A DNA stretch of 64,000 nt from positions 12,198,377 through 12,262,376 of the forward strand of contig CP016211.1 of the NCBI GenBank assembly GCA_001931535.1, given 5' to 3'. This DNA comes from Minicystis rosea (GTDB lineage Bacteria > Myxococcota_A > Polyangia > Polyangiales > Polyangiaceae). The translations under genes were made by a program, and so were the position numbers. The notes beneath the pieces are model-generated. The model was not told the origin of the DNA, made no database searches, and worked only from the letters and a program-made list of their open reading frames with translations. The first letter of the stretch is position 1. Each line of letters begins with the position of its first letter. Shown piece after piece: positions 16,567 through 25,404 of this stretch.

Positions 16567-17457
16567 TCAGCCTTGCCCGAGCTTCTGCTTGAGGGCCGCG
16601 CGCTTTTTCGCGAGCGCGTCGGCCTCCTTCTCGAGCTCGGCGAGCGCTTGCTCGTCGGCGGCCTTGGCGGCGGCGGCCTTGGCGGCCTCCGCGCCGGCCT
16701 GATCCAGCGCGGCGAGCTGCGCCTTCGCCGCGGCGAGCTCCGCTTCGAGCGCGGCGATCTCCTGCTGCGTGCTCTCGATGGTCGGCTCGGCGGGGCCCTC
16801 TTCGTCGTCGCTCCCGTCGACCAGGAAGAAGTGATCCGCGAAGTCGCTGGGGAGCCCGGGCGTCTCGATGGCGAGCTGGGCGAGCGCGCCGTGGGTGCCC
16901 TTGCGAAGCGCGTTCAGCTTGTCGACGAGCTGCCGCCGCTCGCCGATGTCCCGGAACTTGCGGCGCTGCTGCTGGGCCTCGTCCCGCAGCGCCACGGCCT
17001 TGTCCGCCTGCGCCACGATGTCTTTCAGCTCGGGCGCCATGGCGGCGAGCAACGTGTGGGGGCTCGTGCTCAGCGTGTCGACCCAAGCCCGCATCGCTTC
17101 GAGCTGCCCGCTGAGCACCGGCCGGCGGAACACGCTCAGCGCCTTGCCGCCGAAGAGGTGGACGTAGAGCGGGTGCGCGCGATCGTCCTTGGTGATGGTG
17201 AGCACGGCCTTGGAGACGCGCGCCGCAAAGTCGTCGCAACGCTCGTCCGCCTCGTCGACGAGCGCCCGCGCGTCGGACTCGGCCTCGGACAAGGCGATCT
17301 CCTTGGCCTGCACCGCTGTCCACTCGTCGCGGAGCTTTCGGAACGGGACCGCGAGCGCCGCTGTCAGCGGGGTCGCCTGAAGCCTGCTCTGGGTATACCG
17401 ATGCTCGCCGAGCAACGTGAGCAGCGACGTGCGCGGCTTGAGAATGCGTGCAGCCAT
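16567..17457 (-). CDS. Uncharacterised protein with C-terminal coiled coil
   Basis: 296 residues. The ATG at 17457 is chosen for its strong AAGGAG ribosome site 6 nt upstream; further upstream frame is not coding-like. The first 180 residues are mostly helical (TPLTAALAVPFRKLRDEW, AVALRDEAQQQRRKFRDIGE). A short acidic stretch (DGSDDEEGPAEP) separates this from an Ala/Glu/Lys-rich coiled coil at about 225-290. No signal peptide or known catalytic motif is visible. I do not recognise the family; a cytoplasmic structural or partner-binding role is possible. It is divergent from the DUF1588 gene; the 340 bp between (17458-17797) show no clear promoter. Confidence 0.7.
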   Translation of the reverse strand: MAARILKPRTSLLTLLGEHRYTQSRLQATPLTAALAVPFRKLRDEWTAVQAKEIALSEAESDARALVDEADERCDDFAARVSKAVLTITKDDRAHPLYVHLFGGKALSVFRRPVLSGQLEAMRAWVDTLSTSPHTLLAAMAPELKDIVAQADKAVALRDEAQQQRRKFRDIGERRQLVDKLNALRKGTHGALAQLAIETPGLPSDFADHFFLVDGSDDEEGPAEPTIESTQQEIAALEAELAAAKAQLAALDQAGAEAAKAAAAKAADEQALAELEKEADALAKKRAALKQKLGQG

Positions 17458-17797
17458 GCGTGACTCCTTTGCGAAGGGCCGCGGGACTTCCGGGCCCTTA
17501 AGGGGGAATCGACGCTGGGATTGATGGAGTTGCTTGGGGAGCAGGATTTCGGCGCCGGAAGGTGGCGAGGGGAGACCGATGGGATGATGCGGTGAGGAGG
17601 TGCGGTGCTCGAGAGCGGTTCGAGAGGACCGTCGTGCCCCGTCGAGCACCCCTCATCGTTGCGGACCGCGGTGCTCGATCCATGTGCAACGGCCACGTGC
17701 AGGAACACGCGACGACGGCGCGCGATCCGCGCGCTCTTGCGGCGTTTCGTCTTGACGAGGGAGGAGGGGTCGGGTGCCTTGGCGTGAGGAGGACTTC

Positions 17798-20365
17798 GTG
17801 AGCTTGCTCTCCTCTCCTCTTCTTCGCGCGCTCGGGATCGCGGCCACGCTGGGGGCGCCCGCGGTGATCTTCGGCGCTTGCAGCCACGACACGGACGATC
17901 CCGGTGACGGCTCGTGCGCTTCGGCGCCGACGCTCGTCGCGGTCGAGACGCTCTTCGCCTCGCGGTGCGCCGGGTCGAGCTGTCACGGCGGCGGGTCGGG
18001 CAGCGTGTTCCCGCCGCTCGCGGGCGGCGCGCCGAGCGCATGGCTCGGGCTCGCGAGCCACGAGGATCCGAGCAAGCAGCTCGTCGTGCCGGGCCACCCC
18101 GAGCAGAGCTTCCTCTACATGAAGGTGAGCGGCACGCAGGGGCCGAAGGGCGGCGCGCTCATGCCGCTCGGCGCCGCCGCGCCGATCCCCGAGGCCGCCG
18201 CGATCCACGATTGGATCGCCGCCGGCGCGCCGGGGAGCTGCACGGACGGGGACGCGGGCCCGCCCAAGCCGGTCGCGACCGATCCCAACACGCTCGATCA
18301 AGGCCAGCTCTTCACCTGTCCGGCGGATGCGCCGCCCGCGAGCTCGCCGTCGCGCATCCGTCGGATCGACTCGCCCGAGCTGACCTCCGCGCTGCCACAG
18401 GCGTTGAACGGCTGGTTCGGCGGGAGCAAGGCCTCCGGTTACCTGAACCCGTTCAATGCGCCCGCGACCGCGTCGTACTCCACCTACGCGAACGGGGTGA
18501 CGATCGACACGGCGACGCTCGACCTCTACTTCCAGATCCTCCCCGAAGCCCCCGGGAGCTGGACCACGCACGACCCTTGGGTCGCAGGCACCGGCCCGCG
18601 CATCGAAGGGATCAACGACGACGGCGCCCTGAGCTGCATGTTCGGCTCGAGCGGCCAGGTCGAGCCGAGCCCGACCGACGCGTGCATCGACACGTTCGTC
18701 GATCGCTTCCTCACGCTGGGCGTGCTGGCGCGCGCGCCGACCTCCGCCGAGCACGCGAACCTGCGCGCGCTGCTCAAGACGACGCTCGCGACCGAAGGCG
18801 GCGACGTGAGCAAGCGGCCCGCGACGCTCGCCCTCGTGGGCCAGGCGGCGTGGCTCACCTCGGGCGCGCTGTTCCGAAGCGAGATGGGCGCGCCCGTGAG
18901 CGGCGACGCGGCGCACCGGAACCGGCTGAGCAACGAGGAGCTCGCGCTCACGGTCGGCGGCATGCTGAGCTTCCACCGCCCCGGCGCGCCGATGCTCGGC
19001 GGGCCCTTCAACGCCTTCGTCGGCCCGCCCGATCCGGACGACGTGTGCCACCCGTGGCTGCACCTCGTGAGCGAGGCCGCCGCCGACGGCAGCATTCAAG
19101 AGCCGGCGACGATCAAGAAGCTCATCACTGCGTACGGCGGCGGCGTCGATCCGGGCGGCCAGCCGCTCGTGTGTCAGAGCGGCCAGACCGTGCGCCGCCG
19201 CGATCTCTCGATGGAGCTCGACGAGCGCCGCCTCGGGCCGCGCGGCGAATACTGGCTCGCGCCGCGCATCGCGGGGTTCTTCCGGGAGTGGCTCGGCTAC
19301 GGCAACGCCGAGAACATCTTCAAGGACACGCCCGGTCTCACGAGCAAGTACATGACGACCGCCGACATGTTCGACACGACCACGCTCGGCTTCGAAAACC
19401 TGCAGAGCGGGTACTACGGCTACGAGGCGACGCTCGTCGCCCAGATGGACGACACGGTGGCGCGCACCGTGCTCGACGCCGCGTCGAGCCACGAGGACGT
19501 CTTCGAGGCGCTCATGACCACGCGTCTGTTCCGGCTGCCTTCGGACCGCGTCGACACGGACGGCACGAGCTGCGCCGAGGACAGCGACTGCACGTCGCCG
19601 GACTTCGACAGCTGCTCGGCCGAGGTCGGCCTCTGCGTCGACAGCATCGCGAAGTCCACGGTCACGGCGGCGCGCGTCTTCGACGTCGACGGCGTGCCCG
19701 CGACCGACGAGGGGCGGTGGGTGACGATGCCCGCCAAGGAGCGGAGCGGCGTGCTCACGCACCCCGCGTGGCTCGTCGCGCACGGCAACAACTTCCAGGA
19801 CGATCCGAGCCTCGTGCACCGCGGCAAGTGGGTGCGCCAGAACCTGTTCTGCGAGACGGTGCCCGGCCTCGAGCTCGTGATGGTGCAGGCCAAGCTCGGC
19901 GCGCGCGACGCCACGCTCTCCGCGCGCGATCGGGTGCAGGCCGCCACCGACGAGAACGCGACCTGCGTGGGCTGCCACCGCCTGATGAACACGCTCGGCT
20001 ACCCGTTCGAGATGTACAACCACGCGGGCTTCCTGCGCGCGCTCGACAAGTACGAGGCCGACGGCACCACCCCGCACCCGCCCGACGCGACGAGCACGAT
20101 CGACAACCTGCCGGACCAGGCGCTCAACGTCGCCGTCGAGGACGCGGTCGACTTCGCGGAGCGGATCGGGTCGTCGGCGTATGCGCGGCGGTGCTTCATC
20201 CGCCAGGCGTTCCGCTACTTCATGGGGCGCGACGAGACCATGGCCGACCAGTGCACGCTCGCGGCCATGGAGCACGCCCTCGACCAGGGCTCTTTCTTCG
20301 ACATGGTCGCCGTGCTCGCGTCGAGCGACACGGTCCTCTACCGAACGACGGGAGGTCAGCCGTGA
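17798..20365 (+). CDS. DUF1592/DUF1588-type lipoprotein with cytochrome-c-like heme motifs
   Basis: 855 residues. I prefer the GTG at 17798 (AGGAG upstream, uncharged signal) over the GTG at 17774, which would add acidic residues before the signal peptide. The lipobox is FGAC with Cys28. A cytochrome-like segment follows: CAGSSCH at 57-63, an unusual CX4CH spacing, with a later Met-Pro (GGALMPLG) as possible distal ligand. Near the C-terminus, ATCVGCHRLMNTLGYPFEMY holds a canonical CXXCH typical of DUF1588. The family is common in Planctomycetes and myxobacteria and is paired with a DUF1552 gene, as here. The biochemical role is unproven. Confidence 0.85.
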   Translation: MSLLSSPLLRALGIAATLGAPAVIFGACSHDTDDPGDGSCASAPTLVAVETLFASRCAGSSCHGGGSGSVFPPLAGGAPSAWLGLASHEDPSKQLVVPGHPEQSFLYMKVSGTQGPKGGALMPLGAAAPIPEAAAIHDWIAAGAPGSCTDGDAGPPKPVATDPNTLDQGQLFTCPADAPPASSPSRIRRIDSPELTSALPQALNGWFGGSKASGYLNPFNAPATASYSTYANGVTIDTATLDLYFQILPEAPGSWTTHDPWVAGTGPRIEGINDDGALSCMFGSSGQVEPSPTDACIDTFVDRFLTLGVLARAPTSAEHANLRALLKTTLATEGGDVSKRPATLALVGQAAWLTSGALFRSEMGAPVSGDAAHRNRLSNEELALTVGGMLSFHRPGAPMLGGPFNAFVGPPDPDDVCHPWLHLVSEAAADGSIQEPATIKKLITAYGGGVDPGGQPLVCQSGQTVRRRDLSMELDERRLGPRGEYWLAPRIAGFFREWLGYGNAENIFKDTPGLTSKYMTTADMFDTTTLGFENLQSGYYGYEATLVAQMDDTVARTVLDAASSHEDVFEALMTTRLFRLPSDRVDTDGTSCAEDSDCTSPDFDSCSAEVGLCVDSIAKSTVTAARVFDVDGVPATDEGRWVTMPAKERSGVLTHPAWLVAHGNNFQDDPSLVHRGKWVRQNLFCETVPGLELVMVQAKLGARDATLSARDRVQAATDENATCVGCHRLMNTLGYPFEMYNHAGFLRALDKYEADGTTPHPPDATSTIDNLPDQALNVAVEDAVDFAERIGSSAYARRCFIRQAFRYFMGRDETMADQCTLAAMEHALDQGSFFDMVAVLASSDTVLYRTTGGQP

Positions 20366-21813
20366 GCCATCTCCGCCGCAGAGCCCTCCTCCGCGCCATC
20401 GCCGCCGGCGCGGGCGGCGCGATGCTCCTGCCCATCCTCTCGCGGCTCACGAGCGCCGGCCCGCCCAAGGTCGCGCGCTTCCTCTTCATCGTGGAGGGGA
20501 ACTGCTACGAGCCCGTCTCCGTGCTCGATCCGAGCACGCTCGCGGCCATCAACGCGACCACGGGCCAGCCCATCACGGGCGAGCGCTGGTGGTACAACCT
20601 CTACAAGCACGACCAGCCGATCGTCGTGCCCGCGACGCAGTTCGACAAGACCACGGCGCTGCCCGCCATCGCGTCGCTCGGGCTCGCGGATCAGACCGCC
20701 GTGTTGTTCGGGCTCTCGTCCCGCATCACGGGCGGCGGCCACTCGGCGTTTCACGGGGTCTTGAGCTCGGCGCGCACGGTGGGCGGCGCGCCGGGTGGGC
20801 AGACGATCGACAGCTATCTCGGCGCGCTGCCGGCCGTCCGGCTCGAGACGCCCTACGACGTCGTGCGCGTGGGCATGGTGGCCGACGTCGGCGCCTCGCG
20901 CCTGCGCTACGGGACGTGCGCGATGGGGCCGGGCGTGGCCGCGCCCGTGATCGTCGACCCGCTCGTGGCCTACGCGACGCTCTTCGGCCTGGTCGCGTCG
21001 CCCGAGCAAATGGCGGCGTTCGCGCAGCGCAAGACGTTGCTCGACTTCGCGCGGCAGGACCTACAGACGTCCCTCGGCGCCTTCGGCGGCAGCAGCGCCG
21101 AGCGCCAAAAGCTCGAGACCTACCTCGCCTCGATCGAGGAGCTCGGCAAGCGGCAGCAGCGCCTGACGATGATGGCCGAAAAGCTCGCGACGGTGAAGCC
21201 GCCGAGCCCCGACACGCTGCCGGGCTACGCCACCGACTGCATGGCGCGCTTCGGCGCGCAGCTCTCGCTCGCCGTGGCCTCGCTCAAGGGGCAGCTCACC
21301 AACGTCGCCGTCGTCACGTCGGGCACGGGCGACGACTTCGGCAGCCTGACCTACCCGAGCGAGCCGAACCCGAGCTACCGCGACCTGAGCCGCCACGATC
21401 TCCACCACGCCTCCGCCGACGACGCCGGCGCGCTCACGACCATCCACGACATGACCCGGCAGCAGCTCGACGCCATCGCAGCCGCCGCGCAGGACCTCAA
21501 GAACACGCCCGACCCCGCCGGCTCGGGCTCCATGCTCGACAACACCGTCATCGTCTTCATCGGCGACAACGGCGAGCAGCACCACTCCACCGCCTCCGAG
21601 TTCCCCGTCGTCCTCATCGGCGGCAAGAACCTCGGCCTCAACACCGGCGGCCGCACCATCGTCTACCCCGGCGTCGACACTGGCGGCGCGGGCCACCGCC
21701 AAGTGTCGAACCTGTGGAACACGCTCGGCCACCTCGCGGGCGATGCGCTGGACACGTTCGGCAAAGAGGGGCCTTACCGCGTCGCACCGGGCCCGCTCGC
21801 CGAGCTGCTGTGA
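20362..21813 (+). CDS. DUF1552-family secreted protein
   Basis: 483 residues from a GTG at 20362 that overlaps the previous stop (GTGA). The N-terminus (HLRRRALLRAIAAGAGGAML) has an Arg-rich start and hydrophobic core like a Tat or Sec signal. The body has the DUF1552 pattern: SSRITGGGHSAFHGVL, TIDSYLGA, DNTVIVFIGDNGEQHHS, ending with NLWNTLGHLAG. The region VVTSGTGDDF to GDNGEQHH resembles sulfatase-like alpha/beta enzymes, but I cannot name a catalytic residue. Coupled translation with the cytochrome-like lipoprotein suggests the two act together outside the cytoplasm. Confidence 0.87.
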   Translation: MSHLRRRALLRAIAAGAGGAMLLPILSRLTSAGPPKVARFLFIVEGNCYEPVSVLDPSTLAAINATTGQPITGERWWYNLYKHDQPIVVPATQFDKTTALPAIASLGLADQTAVLFGLSSRITGGGHSAFHGVLSSARTVGGAPGGQTIDSYLGALPAVRLETPYDVVRVGMVADVGASRLRYGTCAMGPGVAAPVIVDPLVAYATLFGLVASPEQMAAFAQRKTLLDFARQDLQTSLGAFGGSSAERQKLETYLASIEELGKRQQRLTMMAEKLATVKPPSPDTLPGYATDCMARFGAQLSLAVASLKGQLTNVAVVTSGTGDDFGSLTYPSEPNPSYRDLSRHDLHHASADDAGALTTIHDMTRQQLDAIAAAAQDLKNTPDPAGSGSMLDNTVIVFIGDNGEQHHSTASEFPVVLIGGKNLGLNTGGRTIVYPGVDTGGAGHRQVSNLWNTLGHLAGDALDTFGKEGPYRVAPGPLAELL

Positions 21814-21825
21814 GCAAGAGCAGGA

Positions 21826-21877
21826 GCAGCCGCGAGCGCGAGCGAGCGGACCCAGGCAAGTTGGTGGGGTCCGCTCC
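21826..21877. repeat. Left part of a 28-bp-arm hairpin repeat split by an IS
   Basis: The left arm 21826-21853 pairs with 21867-21881 plus 23563-23575 over 25 of 28 positions if the IS and one CTAG copy are removed, with a 13-nt loop. It follows the DUF1552 stop at 21813 and may once have been its terminator. A second right-arm-like copy lies at 23603-23648. Confidence 0.65.
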
Positions 21878-21881
21878 CTAG

Positions 21882-23558
21882 AGACCCGATCAACTAAGAA
21901 CCAAGGAAGATCGATCCCTTACCCACCGCGGGATCGACACCGGCGCGGCCCTCTGATCAAACCGGAACTGGAGGTGCCGCATGGCCACGCTCTGGAAGCC
22001 GCCGGTCGAGCTGTCGTCGTTGGAAAAGAAGATCGTCGAACGTTGTGGGAAGCGACGCGTCTTCGTGTTTCTGCGGGAGCTCCGGCACCTCATCTTCGAT
22101 GAGGAGATGCAGCGGAAGTTGCACGCGGCCTACGAGCGTGCAGACCGCGTACCGCCGGTGCAGTTGGCGCTGGCGTCGCTGCTGCAAGCTGCGCTTGGCG
22201 TGCCGGATCACGAAGTCGTCGAGCTGACGGTGATGGATCGGCGTTGGCAGATGGTGCTCGGTTGTTTGAGCGCCGAGGAGCCGCTCTTTTCGCAAGGGAC
22301 GCTGTTCTACTTCCGCCAGCGCATGATCGAGCACGACCTCGACCGCGAGCTGTTCGACAGGACCGTGCGGCTGGCGCGGGAGACCGGCGGGTTCAGCGCG
22401 ACGCACCTGCGCGCGGCGTTCGATGCGAGCCCGCTGTGGGGCGCGGGGCGCGTCGAGGACACGTTCAATCTCATCGGTCGTGCGGCCAAACACGTGGTGC
22501 GTACGGCGGCCGAGCTGACGGGCAGATCGTTCGAGGAGGTCGCGAAGGACGCGGGCATCCCGGTCGTCACGGCGACGAGCATCAAGACGGGGCTCGACAT
22601 CGACTGGGACGATGCCGGCGCGAAGAAGCGGGCGCTGGAGAAGCTGCTCGCACAAGTGTCCGCGCTCGGCGCGTGGATGAACAAGCAGCTCGCAGAGCAC
22701 CTCGGCGCACCTCCGCTCAAAGAGCAGTGGGAGCTGGTCGAGAAGCTCGTCGCGCAGGATACCGAGCCCGATCCCGACGATGGCGGCGGTCGGCGCATCA
22801 AGCACGGCGTCGCCAAGGATCGACGTATCAGCGTCAGCGATGCGGACATGCGCCACGGCCGCAAGAGCAAGAAGAAGCGCATCGATGGCTACAAGCGGCA
22901 CATCGCCGTCGATCTCGACACGCCCGGGCTCGTGTGCGCCGTCGCGCTCACGCCGGCCAACCAGCCGGAGCGCGTCGCAGCAGCGGAGCTGTTCGCGGAT
23001 ATCGAGCGTCAGGGCGCCGACGTGCACGAGCTGTTCATCGATCGCGGCTATCTCGGCGACGAGAGCATCGAGTCGCATCGACGCCGTGGAATGGCGGTGC
23101 GCTGCAAGCCGTTCCCGCTGCGCAACGGCGCGCTCTTCTCCAAAGCGGACTTCACCATCGATCTCGACGCTGGCACCGTGCGCTGCCCGAACGACGTGGT
23201 GGTGCCCTTTGCGCTCGGCCAAACCCTCCACTTCCCCGCCACGCGCTGCGCGGCTTGTCCGCTCCGTGTGCGATGTACGCAGGCCGCAGGCAAGCGAGGG
23301 CGCAGCCTCTCGGTTCACCCGAACGAGCCTTTCCTCGTCGAGCTCCGCGCGCACGCCAAGACGCCTGAAGGCAGAGCAACGCTGCGCCAGCGCGTCGGGG
23401 TCGAGCACGCCCTGGCCACGATCCACAACCGCCAAGGCGACCGCGCCCGCTACCGAGGGCTGCGCAGGAACCTGTTCGATCTGCGGCGCCAGGCGGCGCT
23501 CTCGAACCTCTGCGTGGCCGACCAGCTTGCCAGGGTTGCGGCCTAATTGGTCAGGTCT
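21882..23558 (+). mobile_element. IS1182-like insertion sequence (1677 bp)
   Basis: The ends are imperfect inverted repeats: 21882-21898 and 23542-23558 (13 of 17 match; both begin AGACC read inward). The element is flanked by direct CTAG at 21878-21881 and 23559-23562, which I read as a 4-bp target duplication of a palindromic target. It holds one transposase gene, whose stop codon lies inside the right inverted repeat. The insertion interrupts a large hairpin repeat. Confidence 0.8.
21981..23546 (+). CDS. IS1182-family DDE transposase
   Basis: 521 residues from the ATG at 21981 (GGAGGTGCCGC upstream). The N-terminal part has the DUF772-like helical domain (VPPVQLALASLLQAALGVPDH). A DDE catalytic core follows: Asp in LRAAFDASPLWG, Asp in LFIDRGYLGD and Glu in RVGVEHALATIHN. 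A Cys pair region (CAACPLRVRCTQ) lies before the last acidic residue, as in IS1182 members. The reading frame is intact, with no internal stop, so the copy may be active. Length is usual for the family. Confidence 0.93.
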   Translation: MATLWKPPVELSSLEKKIVERCGKRRVFVFLRELRHLIFDEEMQRKLHAAYERADRVPPVQLALASLLQAALGVPDHEVVELTVMDRRWQMVLGCLSAEEPLFSQGTLFYFRQRMIEHDLDRELFDRTVRLARETGGFSATHLRAAFDASPLWGAGRVEDTFNLIGRAAKHVVRTAAELTGRSFEEVAKDAGIPVVTATSIKTGLDIDWDDAGAKKRALEKLLAQVSALGAWMNKQLAEHLGAPPLKEQWELVEKLVAQDTEPDPDDGGGRRIKHGVAKDRRISVSDADMRHGRKSKKKRIDGYKRHIAVDLDTPGLVCAVALTPANQPERVAAAELFADIERQGADVHELFIDRGYLGDESIESHRRRGMAVRCKPFPLRNGALFSKADFTIDLDAGTVRCPNDVVVPFALGQTLHFPATRCAACPLRVRCTQAAGKRGRSLSVHPNEPFLVELRAHAKTPEGRATLRQRVGVEHALATIHNRQGDRARYRGLRRNLFDLRRQAALSNLCVADQLARVAA

Positions 23559-23602
23559 CTAGCGGTCGCGGCTGCTGCGCTTGCGGCTGCTGCTGGATCA
23601 GG

Positions 23603-23648
23603 CCCAGGCAAGTTGGTGGGGTCCGCTCCCTCGCGGTCGCGGCTGCTG
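23603..23648. repeat. Second copy of the hairpin right arm and loop
   Basis: CCCAGGCAAGTTGGTGGGG and the following GTCCGCTCCCTCGCGGTC repeat the segment at 21851-21881. In this intact copy the IS target position reads CTCG instead of CTAG. The left arm is missing here. It ends 26 bp before the beta-helix gene stop. Confidence 0.65.
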
Positions 23649-23673
23649 GAGCGAATCCGACGTCAGCTATCCA

Positions 23674-25239
23674 TCACGGCGTGATCGTGTTCCCGCTCTG
23701 GGTGAAGCCCGTCCCGTTGATCACGAGCTGAGGTGACTTGTTGTTCGTGAGCACGTTGTTGCTCACGTCGCCGGTGTCGACGCTGTTGCGAATCTCCACG
23801 CCGAACCCGTTGCCGATGCCGGGCGACGTGTTGGCGAAGGTGTTCCCTTGGATGGTCAAGCGCTCGACCCGGTGCGGGATCATTCCGAACGTGGTGGAGG
23901 GGTCGATCGTCGCGGGGCTGTTGGAGAAGGCGAGGAGCCCGTCGTGGCTCAGGTTGAGGTTGGCCTGGTCGATGACGTTGCCGGTGACGCGGATGTCGAA
24001 CGTGCCGAAGGAGTGGTAGCTGTCCTCCTGCGCGAGGTAGATGCCGGCGGCCTGCGTCCTCGAGATGTCGTTGTTCTGAAACGAGATGAAGCCGGCGCCG
24101 ACGGCGGCGAGGCCGCGCGCGTGCCCGTCGCGTCCCCAGTTGGCGATGCACGAGCAGTGGTGCACGGGATCGCCGTTGCCCGCGTACCCGACGAACGCGT
24201 ACAGGTCGTCGCCGCGGTCGTCCTGCGTGCGGGCGCGGTTGGCGACGACCTGGCAGTAGCTCGATCGACCGGTGTGGTGGAACGTGTCCGCGTAGCCGTC
24301 GTGCGCGTGGTTGAAGGCCCAGAGCCCGCCTTTCTCGGCGAGCCCGAAGATGTGCGCCGACGAGGGCGTGGAGACGTCGTTCCCCACCACCAGCGTGTCC
24401 TCCACGCTCATCACGACGTTGTCCCCGCCGCCGACCCAGATGCTCCCGGACCACGGCGTCGACGTCCGCTTCGTCGCGGGCGAGATCATGACGAGGAAGA
24501 GCGCGCCGCTGCGATCGCCCGTGAGGTGGACCGCGGAGAGGTCCGGATCCGTCGCCTGGAGCGTGCCGCCCGTGTCCTCCGGCCACCGGCGCAGGCGGAC
24601 GTCGTGCGGGACGACGAGCACCTTGGAGAACGCGAACGTGCCGGCAGGGACGAGCACGTCGACCGGCGCGCCCTGCGCCGCCATGAGCCCCGCGTCGTGG
24701 AGCGCTTGGTTGATGGCGGTCGTCGCGTCCGCCGGAGCGACCTGTGCGTTGTACGGCGGTGCGGTGATGTCGATCGTCTTGGCGGCCACGGCGACGATGG
24801 GGAGCAGCGCGATGATCTGCGCCGGGGTCAGGACGTCACCGGGCTTGAAGCTCTGGAAGCGCAGGCCCGTGCGCGTCGTCTGCTGCTCCCATTGCGCCAT
24901 CATCGGCCAGCCGTCGGCCTCCGGCGTCCAGATGCCGCTCGACGGGACGTCGACGTAATCGAGGTACGTGCGCAGCGGCGTGTCGACGGCGACGAGCGAC
25001 CATCCGGGCGCCACACCTCCTTGCCCGCCCGCGCCGCCGGAGCCCGTTGCGGCGCCGCCGGTGCCCGTCGCGCTGGAGCTCGCGCCGCCACCCGAGCTCG
25101 CGCTCGTGGCGCTCGACCCCGAGGCGGTCGCCCCGCCATGTCCGGTCGATCCACCGGAGCCCGGCTGCACACCGTTGCTCGAGCACGCGGCCAAGGGAGC
25201 GAGGAGGGCGAGGGCCCCGAGGATTCTCTGGTTCGACAC
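23674..25239 (-). CDS. Lipoprotein with right-handed beta-helix (pectate-lyase-like) fold
   Basis: 521 residues from a GTG at 25239. The lipobox is LAAC with Cys19, followed by a Gly/Ser/Thr linker of about 55 residues that would hold the domain away from the membrane. From about 250 onward, short repeated strands with Asn ladders are visible (ISFQNNDISRTQAAGIYL, VTGNVIDQANLNL, TIQGNTFANTSPGIGNGFG, VSNNVLTNNKS), typical of parallel beta-helices. Acidic catalytic residues cannot be assigned. It could degrade or bind polysaccharide; that is inference. It stands alone next to the IS and may be accessory. Confidence 0.82.
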   Translation of the reverse strand: MSNQRILGALALLAPLAACSSNGVQPGSGGSTGHGGATASGSSATSASSGGGASSSATGTGGAATGSGGAGGQGGVAPGWSLVAVDTPLRTYLDYVDVPSSGIWTPEADGWPMMAQWEQQTTRTGLRFQSFKPGDVLTPAQIIALLPIVAVAAKTIDITAPPYNAQVAPADATTAINQALHDAGLMAAQGAPVDVLVPAGTFAFSKVLVVPHDVRLRRWPEDTGGTLQATDPDLSAVHLTGDRSGALFLVMISPATKRTSTPWSGSIWVGGGDNVVMSVEDTLVVGNDVSTPSSAHIFGLAEKGGLWAFNHAHDGYADTFHHTGRSSYCQVVANRARTQDDRGDDLYAFVGYAGNGDPVHHCSCIANWGRDGHARGLAAVGAGFISFQNNDISRTQAAGIYLAQEDSYHSFGTFDIRVTGNVIDQANLNLSHDGLLAFSNSPATIDPSTTFGMIPHRVERLTIQGNTFANTSPGIGNGFGVEIRNSVDTGDVSNNVLTNNKSPQLVINGTGFTQSGNTITP

Positions 25240-25404
25240 GCGCGTTCCCTATCACCGGCGTCGCGACGCTCGTGCTGCAATCGGCGGTGATGCGCGGGGT
25301 GGATCGCCGCGCTCGCCTCCGTGTCGAGATGCTCGCGGAGGCGCAGAGACGTTCACCCTCGGCTGGCGTCTCGTGCCTAAGACTTGTGCGGCGCGCGCTA
25401 CGCT

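Noticed and set aside
17498..20275. A 925-codon open frame on the minus strand
   Set aside because: It is a shadow of the DUF1588 lipoprotein gene, which has a signal peptide, ribosome site and recognisable motifs.
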